64,000 bases of DNA. It comes from Luidia sarsii (taxonomy: Eukaryota > Echinodermata > Asteroidea > Paxillosida > Luidiidae). Location: assembly GCA_949987565.1 (NCBI GenBank), contig OX465113.1, forward strand, positions 6,880,551 through 6,944,550, in the 5' to 3' direction. The notes below the pieces were generated by a model. The model saw only the letters and a list, made by a program, of their open reading frames with translations, was not told where the DNA came from and made no database searches. Positions 1-11,445 of the stretch are shown piece by piece; position 1 is the first letter of the stretch, and each line of letters opens with the position of its first letter. The position numbers were made by a program, and so were the translations under genes.

Positions 1-836
1 TAGAAATTTATGTCTGTTGGCAAACAGAACATAACGCTTTTCCGCATCTGGTTCTCTTTAAAAAAAAAAAAAAAAAAATTGATGAAAAAAAAATTGACAT
101 CAACGGGATTCGAACCCGTAACCTCCATTCCTAACACAATACGCACGTGCATATTTTGTGCACAAAGTGTATGGGACCTCATTATATTTTTCAAAAAATC
201 ATTATAATTCTGAACAATGATCGATTGCTTCCAAACTCAGGATTATGAATGTCTAGCACAATAGCTACCTGCACACCAAATTTTGAGATGATTGACCTTT
301 GGCAAATATGTGTTTTAAAAACACGCATTTTGATGACGTCACGATTGCGTCATTGCATTTTTGCCCCGGAGGGTGTTTCTAGACTACATCCCTAATAGAT
401 ATAAACAAAAACAATAAAAAAATCTTGCTCCGTTGGCCAAATATGCTCAATTGAATGTTAAAATCTTAAAAGTTTATGACCTCATTAATATTCATGAGAT
501 GACGTCACGATCAACTGAGGGCAATTTTTGGATACACCTTTTCCCAACTTAGATATAGTGCAAACTTGGAACAAAACGAAATTGCTTTTTTGCTTTTATT
601 GCAGTTTGAAATTTGACCCCTTTAAAGCGCTGTCACGTGACACGTGGTGACGTCATGAAGTTTTAAAGACAACTGTGCACAACTTCAGCAAGGGCTCTAT
701 GCATTTGCCAAGTTTGAAAAAAACCAAAATTTGTTCAATGGCAAAAATGCCCTCCGTAAAACCCTGTGCTTTGTCTATGGGAAAAATTCCGACAAGAAAA
801 AGAAGAAGAAGAAAAAAAAAAATTTAACAAAAGCAA

Positions 837-866
837 TAGCTTTTCCGCTTCGCGGCGGAAAAGCTA
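837..866 (+). repeat. R1 terminal hairpin (type CC/GG)
   Basis: Twelve-base arms TAGCTTTTCCGC and GCGGAAAAGCTA flank a short TTCGCG-like loop. The same arms recur at 2523-2552 and 3665-3694. In the units ending at 4543, 6094 and 6947 the arms read TAGCTTTTTCGC and GCGAAAAAGCTA, so one C-G pair is replaced by T-A on both sides. Pairing is therefore kept while sequence changes. Confidence 0.85.
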
Positions 867-969
867 ACTAGAAATTTATGTCTGTTGGCAAACAGAACAT
901 AACGCTTTTCCGCATCTGGTTCTCTTAAAAAAAAACAAAAAAAAATTGATGAAAAAAAATTTGACATCA

Positions 970-984
970 ACGGGATTCGAACCC
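970..984 (-). repeat. tRNA-like T-arm / B-box inside R1
   Basis: Read on the minus strand this gives a 5-bp T stem (ACGGG/CCCGT) around the loop TTCGAAT, with a perfect RNA polymerase III B-box core GGTTCGAATCC. It is followed by a long T-run, which would act as a pol III terminator. Similar sites lie at about 104-118, 1779-1793, 3785-3800, 6184-6200 and 7862-7876, and in the dispersed copy at 27845-27860. No A-box or acceptor 5' strand is visible, so this is a tRNA-derived segment and not a tRNA gene. Confidence 0.6.
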
Positions 985-2654
985 GTAACCTCAATTCCTA
1001 ACCCAAAACGCACGTGCATATTTTGTGCACAAAGTCTATGGCACTTCATTATATTTTTCAAAAAATCATAATAATTCTGAACAATGATCAATTACTTCAA
1101 AACTCAGGATTTGGAATGTCTAGCCCAATAGCTAAATGCCCACCAAATTTCGAGACGATTGACCTTTGGCAAATATGTGTTTTAAAAACACGCATTTTGA
1201 TGACGTCACGATTGCGTCATGGCATTTTGGCTCTGGAGAGTGTTTCTAGACTACATTCCTAAAAGATATAAACAAAAACAATAAAAAAATCTTGCTCCGT
1301 TGGCCAAATATGCTCAATTGAATGTTAAAATCTTAAAAGTTTATGACCTCATTAATATTCATGAGATGACGTCACGATCAAATGAGGGCAATTTTTGGAT
1401 ACACCTTTTCCCAACTTAGATATAGTGCAAACTTGGAACAAAACGAAATTAATTTGTTGCTTTTATTGCAGTTTGAAATTTGCACCTTTAAAGCGCTGTC
1501 ACGTGACACATGGTGACGTCATGAAGTTTTAAAGACAACTGTGCACAACTTCAGCAAGGGTTCTATGCATTTGTCAAGTTTGAAAAAAATCAAAGTTTGT
1601 TCAATGGCAAAAGTGCCCTCCGAAAAACCCTGTGCTTTGTCTATGGGAATTTTTGACATAAGAAAAAGAAGAAGAAACTAGAGATTTATGTCTGTTGGCT
1701 AACAGAACATAATGCTTTTCCGCATCTGGTTCTCTTAAAAAAAAAAAAAAAAAAATTGATGAAAAAAAAATTGACATCAACGGGATTCGAACTCGGAACC
1801 TCCATTCCTAACCCAAAACGCACGTGCATATTTTGTGCACAAAGTTTATGGGACATCATTATATTTTTCAAAAAATCATATAAAATCTAAACAATGGTCG
1901 ATTACTTCCAAACTCAGGATTATGAATGTCTAGCACAATAGCTACCTGCACACCAAATTTCGAGACGATTGACGTTTGGCAAATATGCGTTTTAAAAACA
2001 CGCATTTTGATGACGTCACGATTGCGTCATGGCATTTTGGCCACGGAGGGTGTTTCTAAACTACATGCCCAATAGATATAATCGAAAAAATTACAAAAAT
2101 CTTGCTCCGTTGGCCGAATATGCTCAATTGAATGTTAAAATCTTAAAAGTTTATGACCTCATTAATATTCATGAGATGACGTCACGATCAAATGAGGGCA
2201 ATTTTTGGATACACCTTTCCCCAACTTAGATATAGTGCAAACTTGGAACAAAACGAAATTGCTTTTTTGCTTTTATTGCAGTTTGAAATTTGCACCTTTA
2301 AAGTGCTGTCACGTGACACGTGGTGACGTCATGAAGTTTTCAAGACCACCGTGCACTAGTTCAGCGTTGGCTCTATCCATTTACCAAGTTTGAAAAAAAT
2401 CCAAGTGTGTTCAATGGCAAAAGTGCCGGACAGAAAAACACTGTGCAAAGTCTATGGGAAAATTCCGACCAGAAAAAGAAGAAGAAGAAGAAGAAAAAAA
2501 AAAAAAATCAGAACAAGAACAATAGCTTTTCCGCTACGCGGCGGAAAAGCTAACTAGAGATTTATGTCTGTTGGCTAACAGAACATAATGCTTTTCCGCA
2601 TCTGGCTCTCTTAAAAAAAACAAAAAAAAATTTACATCAGCGGGATTCAAACTC

Positions 2655-2990
2655 GTAACGGCAAAAATGCCTTCCGAAAAAATTATGCGGTAGACCAGCC
2701 ATTTATTTTCTTTCTGCACCACATGAGGGCGCACTTCAGAGCAACTGTCTGATACGCGGATAGGTAGCATCGTGATTGACGGTTTGGCCCTTTCACGTGA
2801 CCACCCAAGCAAAAACAGGCAAAGAAAAACAGAACAAAATACATATGTTTATTCTATAATAGGTTAAGGCCCACTTCGCATCGTTTTAATTGAATTTGTG
2901 TCGGAAGAAAAAATAAAAAGTTTACGTCACTGGGTTTCGAACTCGGAACCTCCATTCCTAACCCAAAACGCACGTGCATATTTTGTGCAC
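2655..2990 (+). repeat. Alternative internal block in an R1 unit
   Basis: Here the usual unit sequence is replaced by a block that begins near GCAAAAATGCCTTCCG and ends at another T-arm-like site near 2931-2945. A close copy lies at 5065-5390. The block explains the long unit of about 1.14 kb starting at 2555 and the composite region 4546-6096. It suggests template switching or unequal exchange between two R1 subfamilies. Confidence 0.7.
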
Positions 2991-5900
2991 AAAGAGTAGG
3001 GGACATCATTATATTTTTCAAAAAATCATATAAATTCTAAACAATGGTCGATTACTTCCAAACTCAGGATTATGAATGTCTAGCACAATAGCTACCTGCA
3101 CACCAAATTTCGAGACGATTGACGTTTGGCAAATATGTGTTTTAAAAACACGCATTTTGATGACGTCACGATTGCGTCATGGCATTTTGGCCACGGAGGG
3201 TGTTTCTAAACTACATGCCCAATAAATATAATCGAAAAAATGAAAAAAATCTTGCTCCGTTGGCCAAATATGCTCAATTAAATGTTAAAATCTTAAAAGT
3301 TTATGACCTCATTAATATTCATGAGATGACGTCACGATCAAATGAGGGCAATTTTTGGATACACCTTTTCCCAACTTAGATATAGTGCAAACTTGGAACA
3401 AAACGAAATTGCTTTTTTGCTTTTATTGCTGTTTGAAATTTGACCCCTTTAAAGCGCTGTCACGTGACACGTGGTGACGTCATAAAGTTTTAAAGACAAC
3501 TGTGCACAACTTTAGCAAGGGCTCTATGCATTTGCCAAGTTTGAAAAAAAACAAAATTTGTTCAATGGCAAAAATGCCCTCCGAAAAACCCTGTGCTTTG
3601 TCTATGGGAAAAATTCCGACAAGAAAAAGAAGAAGAAGAAAAAAAAAAATCTTAACAAAAGCAATAGCTTTTCCGCTTCGCGGCGGAAAAGCTAACTAGA
3701 GATTTATGTCTGTTGGCTAACAGAACATAACGCTTTTCCGCATCTGGCTCTCTTAAAAAAATAAATTAAAAAAAATTGACATCAGCGGGATTCGAACTCG
3801 TAACCTCAATTTCTACCCCAAAACGCACGTGCATATTTCGTGCACAAAGTGTATGGGACTTCATTATAACATTCAAAAAATCATAATAATTCTGAACAAT
3901 GATCAATTGCTTCCAAACTCAGGATTTAGAATGTCTAGCCCAATAGCTAAATGCCCACCGAATTTCGAGACGATTGACCTTTAGCAAATATGCGTTTTAA
4001 AAACACGCATTTTGATGACGTCACGATTGCGTCATGGCATTTTGGCCCCGGAGGGTGTTTATAAACTACATCCCCAATAGATATAATCGAAAAAATAAAA
4101 AAAATCTTGCTCCGTTGGCCAAATATGCTCAATTGAATGTTAAAATCTTAAAAGTTTATGAGCTCATTAATATTCATGAGATGACGTCACGATCAACTGA
4201 GGGCAATTTTTGGATACACCTTTTCCCAACTTAGATATAGTGCAAACTTGGAACAAAACGAAATTAATTTTTTGCTTTTATTGCAATTTGAAATTTGCCC
4301 CTTTAAAGCGCTGTCACGTGACACGTGGTGACGTCATGAAGTTTTAAAGACAACTGTGCACAACTTCAGCATGGGCTCTATGCATTTGCCAAGTTTGAAA
4401 AAAATCCAAGTGTGTTCAATGGCAAAAGTGCCGTCCTCAAAATCCCCGTGCTTTGTCTATGGGATTTTTCCGATAAGAAGACGAAAAAAGAAAAAAAATC
4501 AGAACAATAACAATAGCTTTTTCGCTTCGCGGCGAAAAAGCTAACTAGAGATTTATGTCTGTTGGCTAACAGAACATAATGCTTTTCCGCATCTGGGTCT
4601 CTTTGAAAAAAACAAAAATTAACCTTTGGCAAATATGTGTTTTAAAAACAAGCATTTTGATGACGTCACGATTGCGTCATGGCATTTTGGCCATGGAGGG
4701 TGTTTCAAAACTACACCCCCAATAGATATAAACGAAAAAATGAAAAAAATCTTGCTCCGTTGGCCAAATATGCCTAATTGAATGTTAAAATCTGAAAAGT
4801 TCATGACCTCATTAATATTTATGAGATCACGTCACGATCAAATGAGGGCAATTTTTGGATACACCTTTTGGGAAAACTAAGATATACTGCAAAATTGAAA
4901 CCAAACGAAATTGCATTTTTGCTTAAAATTGATTTTGAAATTTGCCACTTTAAAGCACTGTCACGTGACACGTGGTGACGTCATGACGTTTTAAAGACTA
5001 CGACGCAAAATTTCAGCGAGGGTTTTATGCATTTGCCAAGTTTGAAAAAAATCATAGTTTGTTCAATGGCAAAAATGCCTTCCGAAAAAATTATGCGGTA
5101 CACCAGCCATTTATTTTCTTTCTGCACCACATGAGGGCGCACTTCAAAGCAACTGTCTGATACGCGGATAGGTAGCATCGTGATTGACGGTTTGGCCCTT
5201 TCACGTGACCACCCAAGCAAAACCAGACAAAGAAAAACAGAACAAAATACATATGTTTATTCTACAATAGGTTAAGGCCCACTTCGCGTCGTTTTAATTG
5301 AATTTGTGACGGACGAAAAAAAGAGAGTTTACGTCACTGGGTTTCGAACCCGTATCCTCCATTCCTACCCCAAAACGCACGTGCATATTTCGTGCACAAA
5401 GTGTAAGGGACTTCATTATAACATTCAAAAAATCATAATAATTCTGAACAAAAGTCAATTGCTTCGAAACTCAGGATTTAGAATGTCTAGCCCAATAGCT
5501 AAATGCCCACTAAATTTCGAGACGATTGACCTGTGGCAAATATGCGTTTTAAAAACACGCATTTTGATGACGTCACGATTGCGTCATGGCATTTTTGCCC
5601 CGGAGTGTGTTTCTAAACAACACCCCCAATAGATATAAACAAACAAAATTAAAAAAACTTCCTCCGTTGGCCAAATATGCTCAATTAAATGTTAAAATCT
5701 TAAAAGTTTATGACCTCATTAATATTCATGAGATGACGTCACGATCAAATGAGGGCAATTTTTGGATACACCTCTTCCCAACTTAGATATAGTGCAAACT
5801 TGGAACAAAACGAAATTGTTTTTTTGCTTTTATTGCAGTTTGAAATTTGCCCCTTTAAAGCGCTGTCACGTGACACGTGGTGACGTCATGAAGTTTTAAA

Positions 5901-7920
5901 GACAACTGTGCAATAGTTCAGCATGGGCTCTATGCATTTGACAAGTTTGAAAAAAATCCAAGTGTGTTCAATGGCAAAAGTGCCTTCCTCAAAATCCCCG
6001 TGCTTTGTCTATGGGATTTTTCCGATAAGAAGACAAAAAAAAAAAAAAATCAGAACAATAACAATAGCTTTTTCGCTTCGCGGCGAAAAAGCTAACTAGA
6101 GATTTATGTCTGTTGGCTAACAGAACATAACGCTTTTCCGCATCTGGCTCTCTTAAAAAAAAAAAAAAAAAAAAATTGACATCAGCGGGATTCGAACTCG
6201 TAACCTCAATTTCTACCACAAAACGCACGTGCATATTTCGTGCACAAAGTCAATGGGACTTCATTATAACATTCAAATAATCATAATAATTCTGAACAAT
6301 GTTCGATTGCTTCGAAACTCAGGATTTAGAATCTATAGCCCAATAGCTAAATGCCCACTTAATTTCGAGACGATTGACCTTTTTACAAATATATGTTTTA
6401 AAAACACGCATTTTGATGACGTCACGATTGCGTCATGGCATTTTGGCCCCGGAGGGTGTTTCTAGACTACATCCCTAATAGATATAAAAAAAATAAATAA
6501 AAAAATCTTGCTCCGTTGGCCAAATATGCTCAATTGAATGTTAAAATCTTAATAGTTTATGACCTCATTAATATTCATGAGATGACGTCATGATCGAATG
6601 AGGGCAATTTTTGGATACACCTTTTCCCAACTCAGATATAGTGCAAACTTGGAACAAAACGAAATTGATTTTTTGCTTTTATTGCAATTTGAAATTTGCC
6701 CCTTTAAAGCGCTGTCACGTGACACATGGTGACGTCATGAAGTTTTAAAGACAACTGTGCACAACTTCAGCAAGGGTTCTATGCATTTGTCAAGTTTGGA
6801 AAAAATCAAAGTTTGTTCAATGGCAAAAGTGCCCTCCGAAAAACCCTGTGCTTTGTCTATGGGAAATTTTGACATAAGAAAAAGAAGAAGAAGAAAAAAA
6901 AAATCTTAACAAAAACAATAGCTTTTTCGCTACGCGCGAAAAAGCTAACTAGAGATTTATGTCTGTTGGCAAACAGAACATAACGCTTTTCCGCATTTGG
7001 TTCTCTTTAAAAAAAAAATTACAAAAAAAAATCAAAAAAAAATCATAATAATTCTGAAAAATGGTCAATTGCTTCCAAACTCAGGATTTAGAATGTCTAG
7101 CCCAATAGCTAAATGCCCACTAAATTTCGAGACGATTGACCTTTGACAAATATGCGTTTTCAAAACACGCATTTTGATGACGTCACGATTGCGTCATGGC
7201 ATTTTGGCTCCGGAGGGTGTTTCTAAACTACATCCCCAATAGATATAATCGAAAAAATGAAAAAAATCTTCCTCCGTTGGTCAAATATGCTCAATTGAAT
7301 GTTAAAATCTTAAAAGGTTATGACCTCATTAATATTCATGAGATGACGTCACGATCAAATGAGGGCAATTTTTGGATACCCCTTTTCCCAACTTAGATAT
7401 ACTGCAAAATTGAAACCAAACGAACTTGTACTTTTGCATATAATGGAGTTTGAAATTTGCCCCTTTAAAGCGCTGTCACGTGACACGTGGTGACGTCATG
7501 AAGTTTTAAAGACAACTGTGCACAACTTCAGCATGGGCTCTATGCATTTGCCAAGTTTGAAAAAAATCAAAGTGTGTTCAATGGCCAAACTGCCGATCAT
7601 AAATTCCATGTACAAAGTCTATGGGATTTTTCCGATAAGAAAAAGAAGAAGAAGACAAAAAGAAATCTTAACAACAACAATAGCTTTTTTGCTTCGCGGC
7701 GAAAAAGCTAAAAAAAAAATCTTAACAAAAACAATAGCTTTTCCGCTTCGTGCGAAAAAGCTAACTAGAAATTTATGTCTGTTGGCAAACAGAACATAAC
7801 GCTTTTCCGCATCTGGTTCTCTTTAAAAAAAAAAAAAATTTATGAAAAAAAATTGACATCAACGGGATTCGAACCCGTAACCTCCATTCCTAACACAATA
7901 CGCACGTGCATATTTTGTAT

Positions 7921-9685
7921 GCACATTGTCAGGCATTTATGTAAATATGTTTTCCTAGAGTTCATCCTTTAGGTACCACTTGCAGTAAACTTACAATCAA
8001 TCGCAAGACGATGAGCGATGCACAGAAACCATTATGGCCTAACACGACTTACAATAGGTTATCCATCGTAAGTTGAGTTACGATGCATCGTAAGGCTTTG
8101 TGAACCCCAGGTCTATCTAATTTAACTCCCCTGACAGGACTTGCAATATAACTGTGTGGAGCTGAAATCATGGGTGTGACAAGTAGGCTATAGTCAGATA
8201 GTTGTCTTTCATTTACTGCATCATCTAAAAGGAGAATCTAGTCTGATCAGGGTGTTGGGGTGTTCAAGGACTATCCTACTCTCTTATGTGATTCCCTGCA
8301 TAATTCAGTGACAAAAGGCTTGACATTCTATGTTTTTTCTTATATATTCATTAATATTTGACTCATTTTTCTGATGCTGCTTTTGGAGTCAGTAAAAATG
8401 CTGTTCATGTCCCACGTGGACATGTGTTTAGTGTATTATGCATTTTTTATTTGTTAAGCATGGAAGACAACTTCTGTCACTTGGCAGCTAATATTACTGT
8501 GCAGTGGGTTGTATATTCCTTTAAATTCGTCACCACTGATGTGCACTTGAGAAGTAACATATCTGAGCTGTATTAGTTCATCACCCTGGAAGAACACTCT
8601 TACCAACCCTTGGAACACTGAGTCATGGCAGTCTCACTTTGAACATCTAAACCGTGAAAATATCATTTTGCAGTGAGACTAAAACGTCATTGTGATTTCA
8701 CCCTGCATTTTACAGTGAATTGACTGTGAAAATAATCACCTCTCTGACCTGATAAGGTCACTTAAGAGACCATGAAAAAACATGAATATCTAGGGTGGTA
8801 AGCTCCAACCTTGGGGGATTGCTAATTCAATTACCAGTAGGGACCATTAGCCCCCAAAGAGGTACTGTATTGTGTCCTTGTATACCTGTCACTCCCAGAT
8901 ACTTCAAAACTGCCTCTAGCCATTTACCACCAGGATTGAGGCCTTGGAGACCACTGGTGGAAACACCTTGAAAGTGACTTGGCTAAATGTGTACCATGAA
9001 ATAGAGGTGAAAACACAGTGAATTTTCTTTTCACTGCTAAATGACATTTTCACCCCATTTTCATTGTTTAGATGTTCATAGTGTCTGTAGCTTAAGGCAC
9101 TGACCATGAACTGTGCAAATGTATTGTGTAGCATGCCCCTGCTGTTTCTCGACCAGGGTTCCTGGAAACCCTGCTGATGGTTTCAGCCATTAACTGAGTA
9201 AGGAGTCAAAGGTGCAACATATGATGAAGCCTCACACAATGGGAGACAATTAAGTTTTGATGGTAGCAGACCTTTTGGTCCTTTTTGAAGTTATGTGTGT
9301 TCAGACTGTAATGTTTTTATTGTGAGTACCCCTTGAGTACTGGTGCTGACTCACTCAATGCTGGCTACAACAAGACTGACCTTACAAAAATGGTGGGCCA
9401 CACCTACGCCCAACATACAAGCAATGCAACTTAGTGAGGGATACAGGGGCAGTGGTAACACAAAAGGGAGCTAACAATGGGTGCTCACTCAAGCACGGTG
9501 GGGGGTTCCAACTCTGGACCAACCCAATTAATTCAAAGGCATTAAGGGATTAGCTTCTTAAGCATCTTGGGAGTGCATATCATTACACAGACCTATTTGC
9601 ATATGCCCTGAACAATCAAAAGAACCAGTATGTTTGCATGTCCAAGTGTCAAAAAGTCTCCTGTTACTATTGACCTGAATACAGG
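7921..9685. other. No recognised gene (upstream intron or intergenic)
   Basis: The sequence is AT-rich and apparently single-copy within the window. Short open frames here have no recognisable motif and no convincing splice context. Earlier exons of the host gene could lie here, but I could not find one ending in phase 0. Confidence 0.4.
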
Positions 9686-9687
9686 TA

Positions 9688-9800
9688 CAGTGGAACATCA
9701 CTATAACGAATGCCGATATACCGAACATTTGGCTACAACAAACATGCCCTCTGGCTCCCGATTTTTGTGTAAAAAATATGTGGCTGCTACTGCTAGGAGA
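9688..9800 (+). mobile_element. pogo/Tigger-like MITE fragment (left end)
   Basis: Starts with ACAGTGGAACATCACTATAA, a terminus of the kind seen in pogo/Tigger-type elements, and continues with sequence shared with the copy at 11925-12110 (GATATACCRAACATT, then ACAAACATGCCCT). The right terminus is absent. Confidence 0.5.
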
Positions 9801-9905
9801 CAGAGTTGGAACTATCCATATTTGCATACAAGGTGTATGCTGGCCATTCCACAACATCTGTTCATACTAAGCACTGTCATGGTGTCATACCAAACTTGTG
9901 TCATT

Positions 9906-10388
9906 AGCCGCATTTCCACTGGACTTATTTTGGTCAAAGTAACCGAGACGATGCATACTTTTGCCATTCAAAGTCCAGTGGAAATGGCCCAATTGAATTT
10001 CCTCTCACTTAATTTAACTGAGCTGAATGGTTACTTTTATGGGCCAACCTCTGCCCAGTAATAGTGACCAGTCGATTATAGTCCAGTGGAGACGCACCAC
10101 TTGGTAAAATGCGACTCGGTAAAAAACCACATCTGGCCAATAACGTAACACGTACATGCACTCATGTCTGGTTCGTGTGGAGCGCTAAATGTACATTTTG
10201 GTTGACATAATCTTGCTCGCTACCGATGTCATTTTGCAGCCTCAAAGGTCACACACAATAATTTATAACCACCATTGTCTTGGTTAAATTAACTGACTCA
10301 AAAGTCCAAGTGGGAACAACAGTCAAATATGACCATTGGAAATTTAACCATCATCTCGGTTAAATTTTAGTCCAGTGAAAACGTGGCT
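9906..10388. mobile_element. Nonautonomous DNA transposon with imperfect TIRs
   Basis: The left end AGCCGCATTTCCACTGGAC and the right end, reverse-complemented AGCCACGTTTTCACTGGAC, form an imperfect 19-bp terminal inverted repeat. An ATT trinucleotide lies on both outer sides. An internal inverted copy of the same motif sits near 9976-9996 (AAGTCCAGTGGAAAT). No coding potential is seen. The superfamily is not assigned. Confidence 0.6.
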
Positions 10389-10758
10389 ATTCTGTCATTC
10401 TGAACTTCCAGATGCCCTTTTGGTGATAGTTTGCAGTTCCAGGAGTGTATTATATTGATCCCAATAAATTGTTTACTTATTGCAAAGTATGTATGTTTTG
10501 GGCTGTTTTTGTTTTGTGTGTGTGGGTCTGTTTTTGTTTTTGTTTTTTGTTTTATTGGGGCCATGGTTGTTGACCCAGTTGTAGGGGGTGGAAAGAAGGG
10601 GGTTTAACCTTTTAAGATTACATCACCTCTTTACTTTGGGTACCTCTAATTATAATTACAATTATAATTTCCATTTTTACATTTACAAGTATTACTTACT
10701 CAAACTTGTGAACATGAATTGTTACCTGAAGCATGTTAAGTTTGGTTTATTTATTCAG
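10389..10758. other. Intron or upstream sequence with a T/G-rich tract
   Basis: Contains a low-complexity run of TTTTTG and GTGTGTG units at about 10495-10560, then AT-rich sequence leading into a splice acceptor. Nothing else is recognised. Confidence 0.5.
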
Positions 10759-10897
10759 AATATTGGTCTGGAGGAATCTGTTATCTTTGACTCACTGGAG
10801 AGTCCTACAAATCAAGCTGTGAATCTTGATGAAGATTGTGATTGCAGTAATATGGTCAAGGAGCTACCACCCTTCTGTGTTCAAGACAACTCATTTG
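10759..10897 (+). CDS. Host gene exon 1 (first visible)
   Basis: The acceptor is TTTATTTATTCAG and the donor GTGAGTTA. The 139-bp exon reads in frame 0 as NIGLEESVIFDSLESPTNQA, then an acidic DEDCDCS patch, and ends one base into a Gly codon. That codon is completed by the first two bases of the exon at 14090. The acidic, Ser-rich composition suggests a disordered N-terminal region. Earlier exons must exist, since this one has no start codon context. Confidence 0.75.
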
Positions 10898-11445
10898 GTG
10901 AGTTATATGAAACTAAAGCCAGGTTGGTCAGGCATCGACATAGATCAGTCAATGACTAGCATTTTGTAATCAAGGTAAACCATAGCTTTGAACTGTTAAA
11001 GAAGTGATAATTTTGTTTGGAACATTGAGTGACTGATGACATAACCACAGTCAGACACTGATAATGGTAATAGAAAATCCACAGCTGGAGTAGAATTTTT
11101 CAATTCTTTAACAAACTTCTCTTACCCCATGTTAGCAGAAGTAGTCTTCCCTTGGTGACACTAGCAGAGCGGAAGAATACACCCTCGATGAACTGCGCAG
11201 TTCTTTAAAAATAAATCTATCACTGAGTATGATTGATGATTAATTAAATGGCTTTTGATAAAGATGATCAAACTCCTAGCTTATTATCTGAACATATGTT
11301 GATTTGTTGAACCAACTGTTTTGGCATTGTGCAGTAATAAGCTTTTGCTTGGCTTGCACTGGATCTGGTCATTGTTAATTGCAGAATCAGATGCCGCATT
11401 GCATTTATATTCAAACATTGATCCTGCATGCAGAATCATCAGACC
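10898..11445 (+). other. Intron, nothing recognised
   Basis: AT-rich intronic sequence between the exon-1 donor and the palindromic minisatellite. No repeat or coding signal is seen. Confidence 0.5.

Larger units (their letters stand above)
1..7920 (+). repeat. Tandem array of R1, a ~0.81-1.14 kb repeat unit (about nine units)
   Basis: Unit heads, recognised by the run TTTATGTCTGTTGGC, start near 1, 869, 1679, 2555, 3697, 4546, 6097, 6950 and 7766. The 4546-6096 stretch holds two units. All are head to tail. Most units end with a perfect hairpin (837-866, 2523-2552, 3665-3694, 4514-4543, 6065-6094, 6919-6947, 7681-7710, with a mismatched one at 7735-7763), usually followed by AACTAG and then the next head. 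The 10-mer GCTTTTCCGC also lies about 35 bases into each head and is complementary to the right arm of the hairpin. Units carry A-runs, a tRNA-like T-arm, TGACGTCA sites and an AAG-rich tail. No protein-coding frame is conserved. This resembles nonautonomous rolling-circle (Helitron/Helentron-type) elements, which is inference. The last copy is truncated near 7920. Confidence 0.9.

Noticed and set aside
104..118. A functional tRNA gene on the minus strand
   Set aside because: Only the T-arm is present; no acceptor, D-arm or anticodon arm can be drawn.
1..7920. CRISPR-like or rRNA/histone-type tandem gene array
   Set aside because: The units are roughly 0.85 kb with no spacers, no rRNA sequence and no conserved protein frame.
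10588..10959. 123-codon frame as an intact gene
   Set aside because: Coding-like text is limited to 10759-10897 between splice sites; the rest is AT-rich intron.
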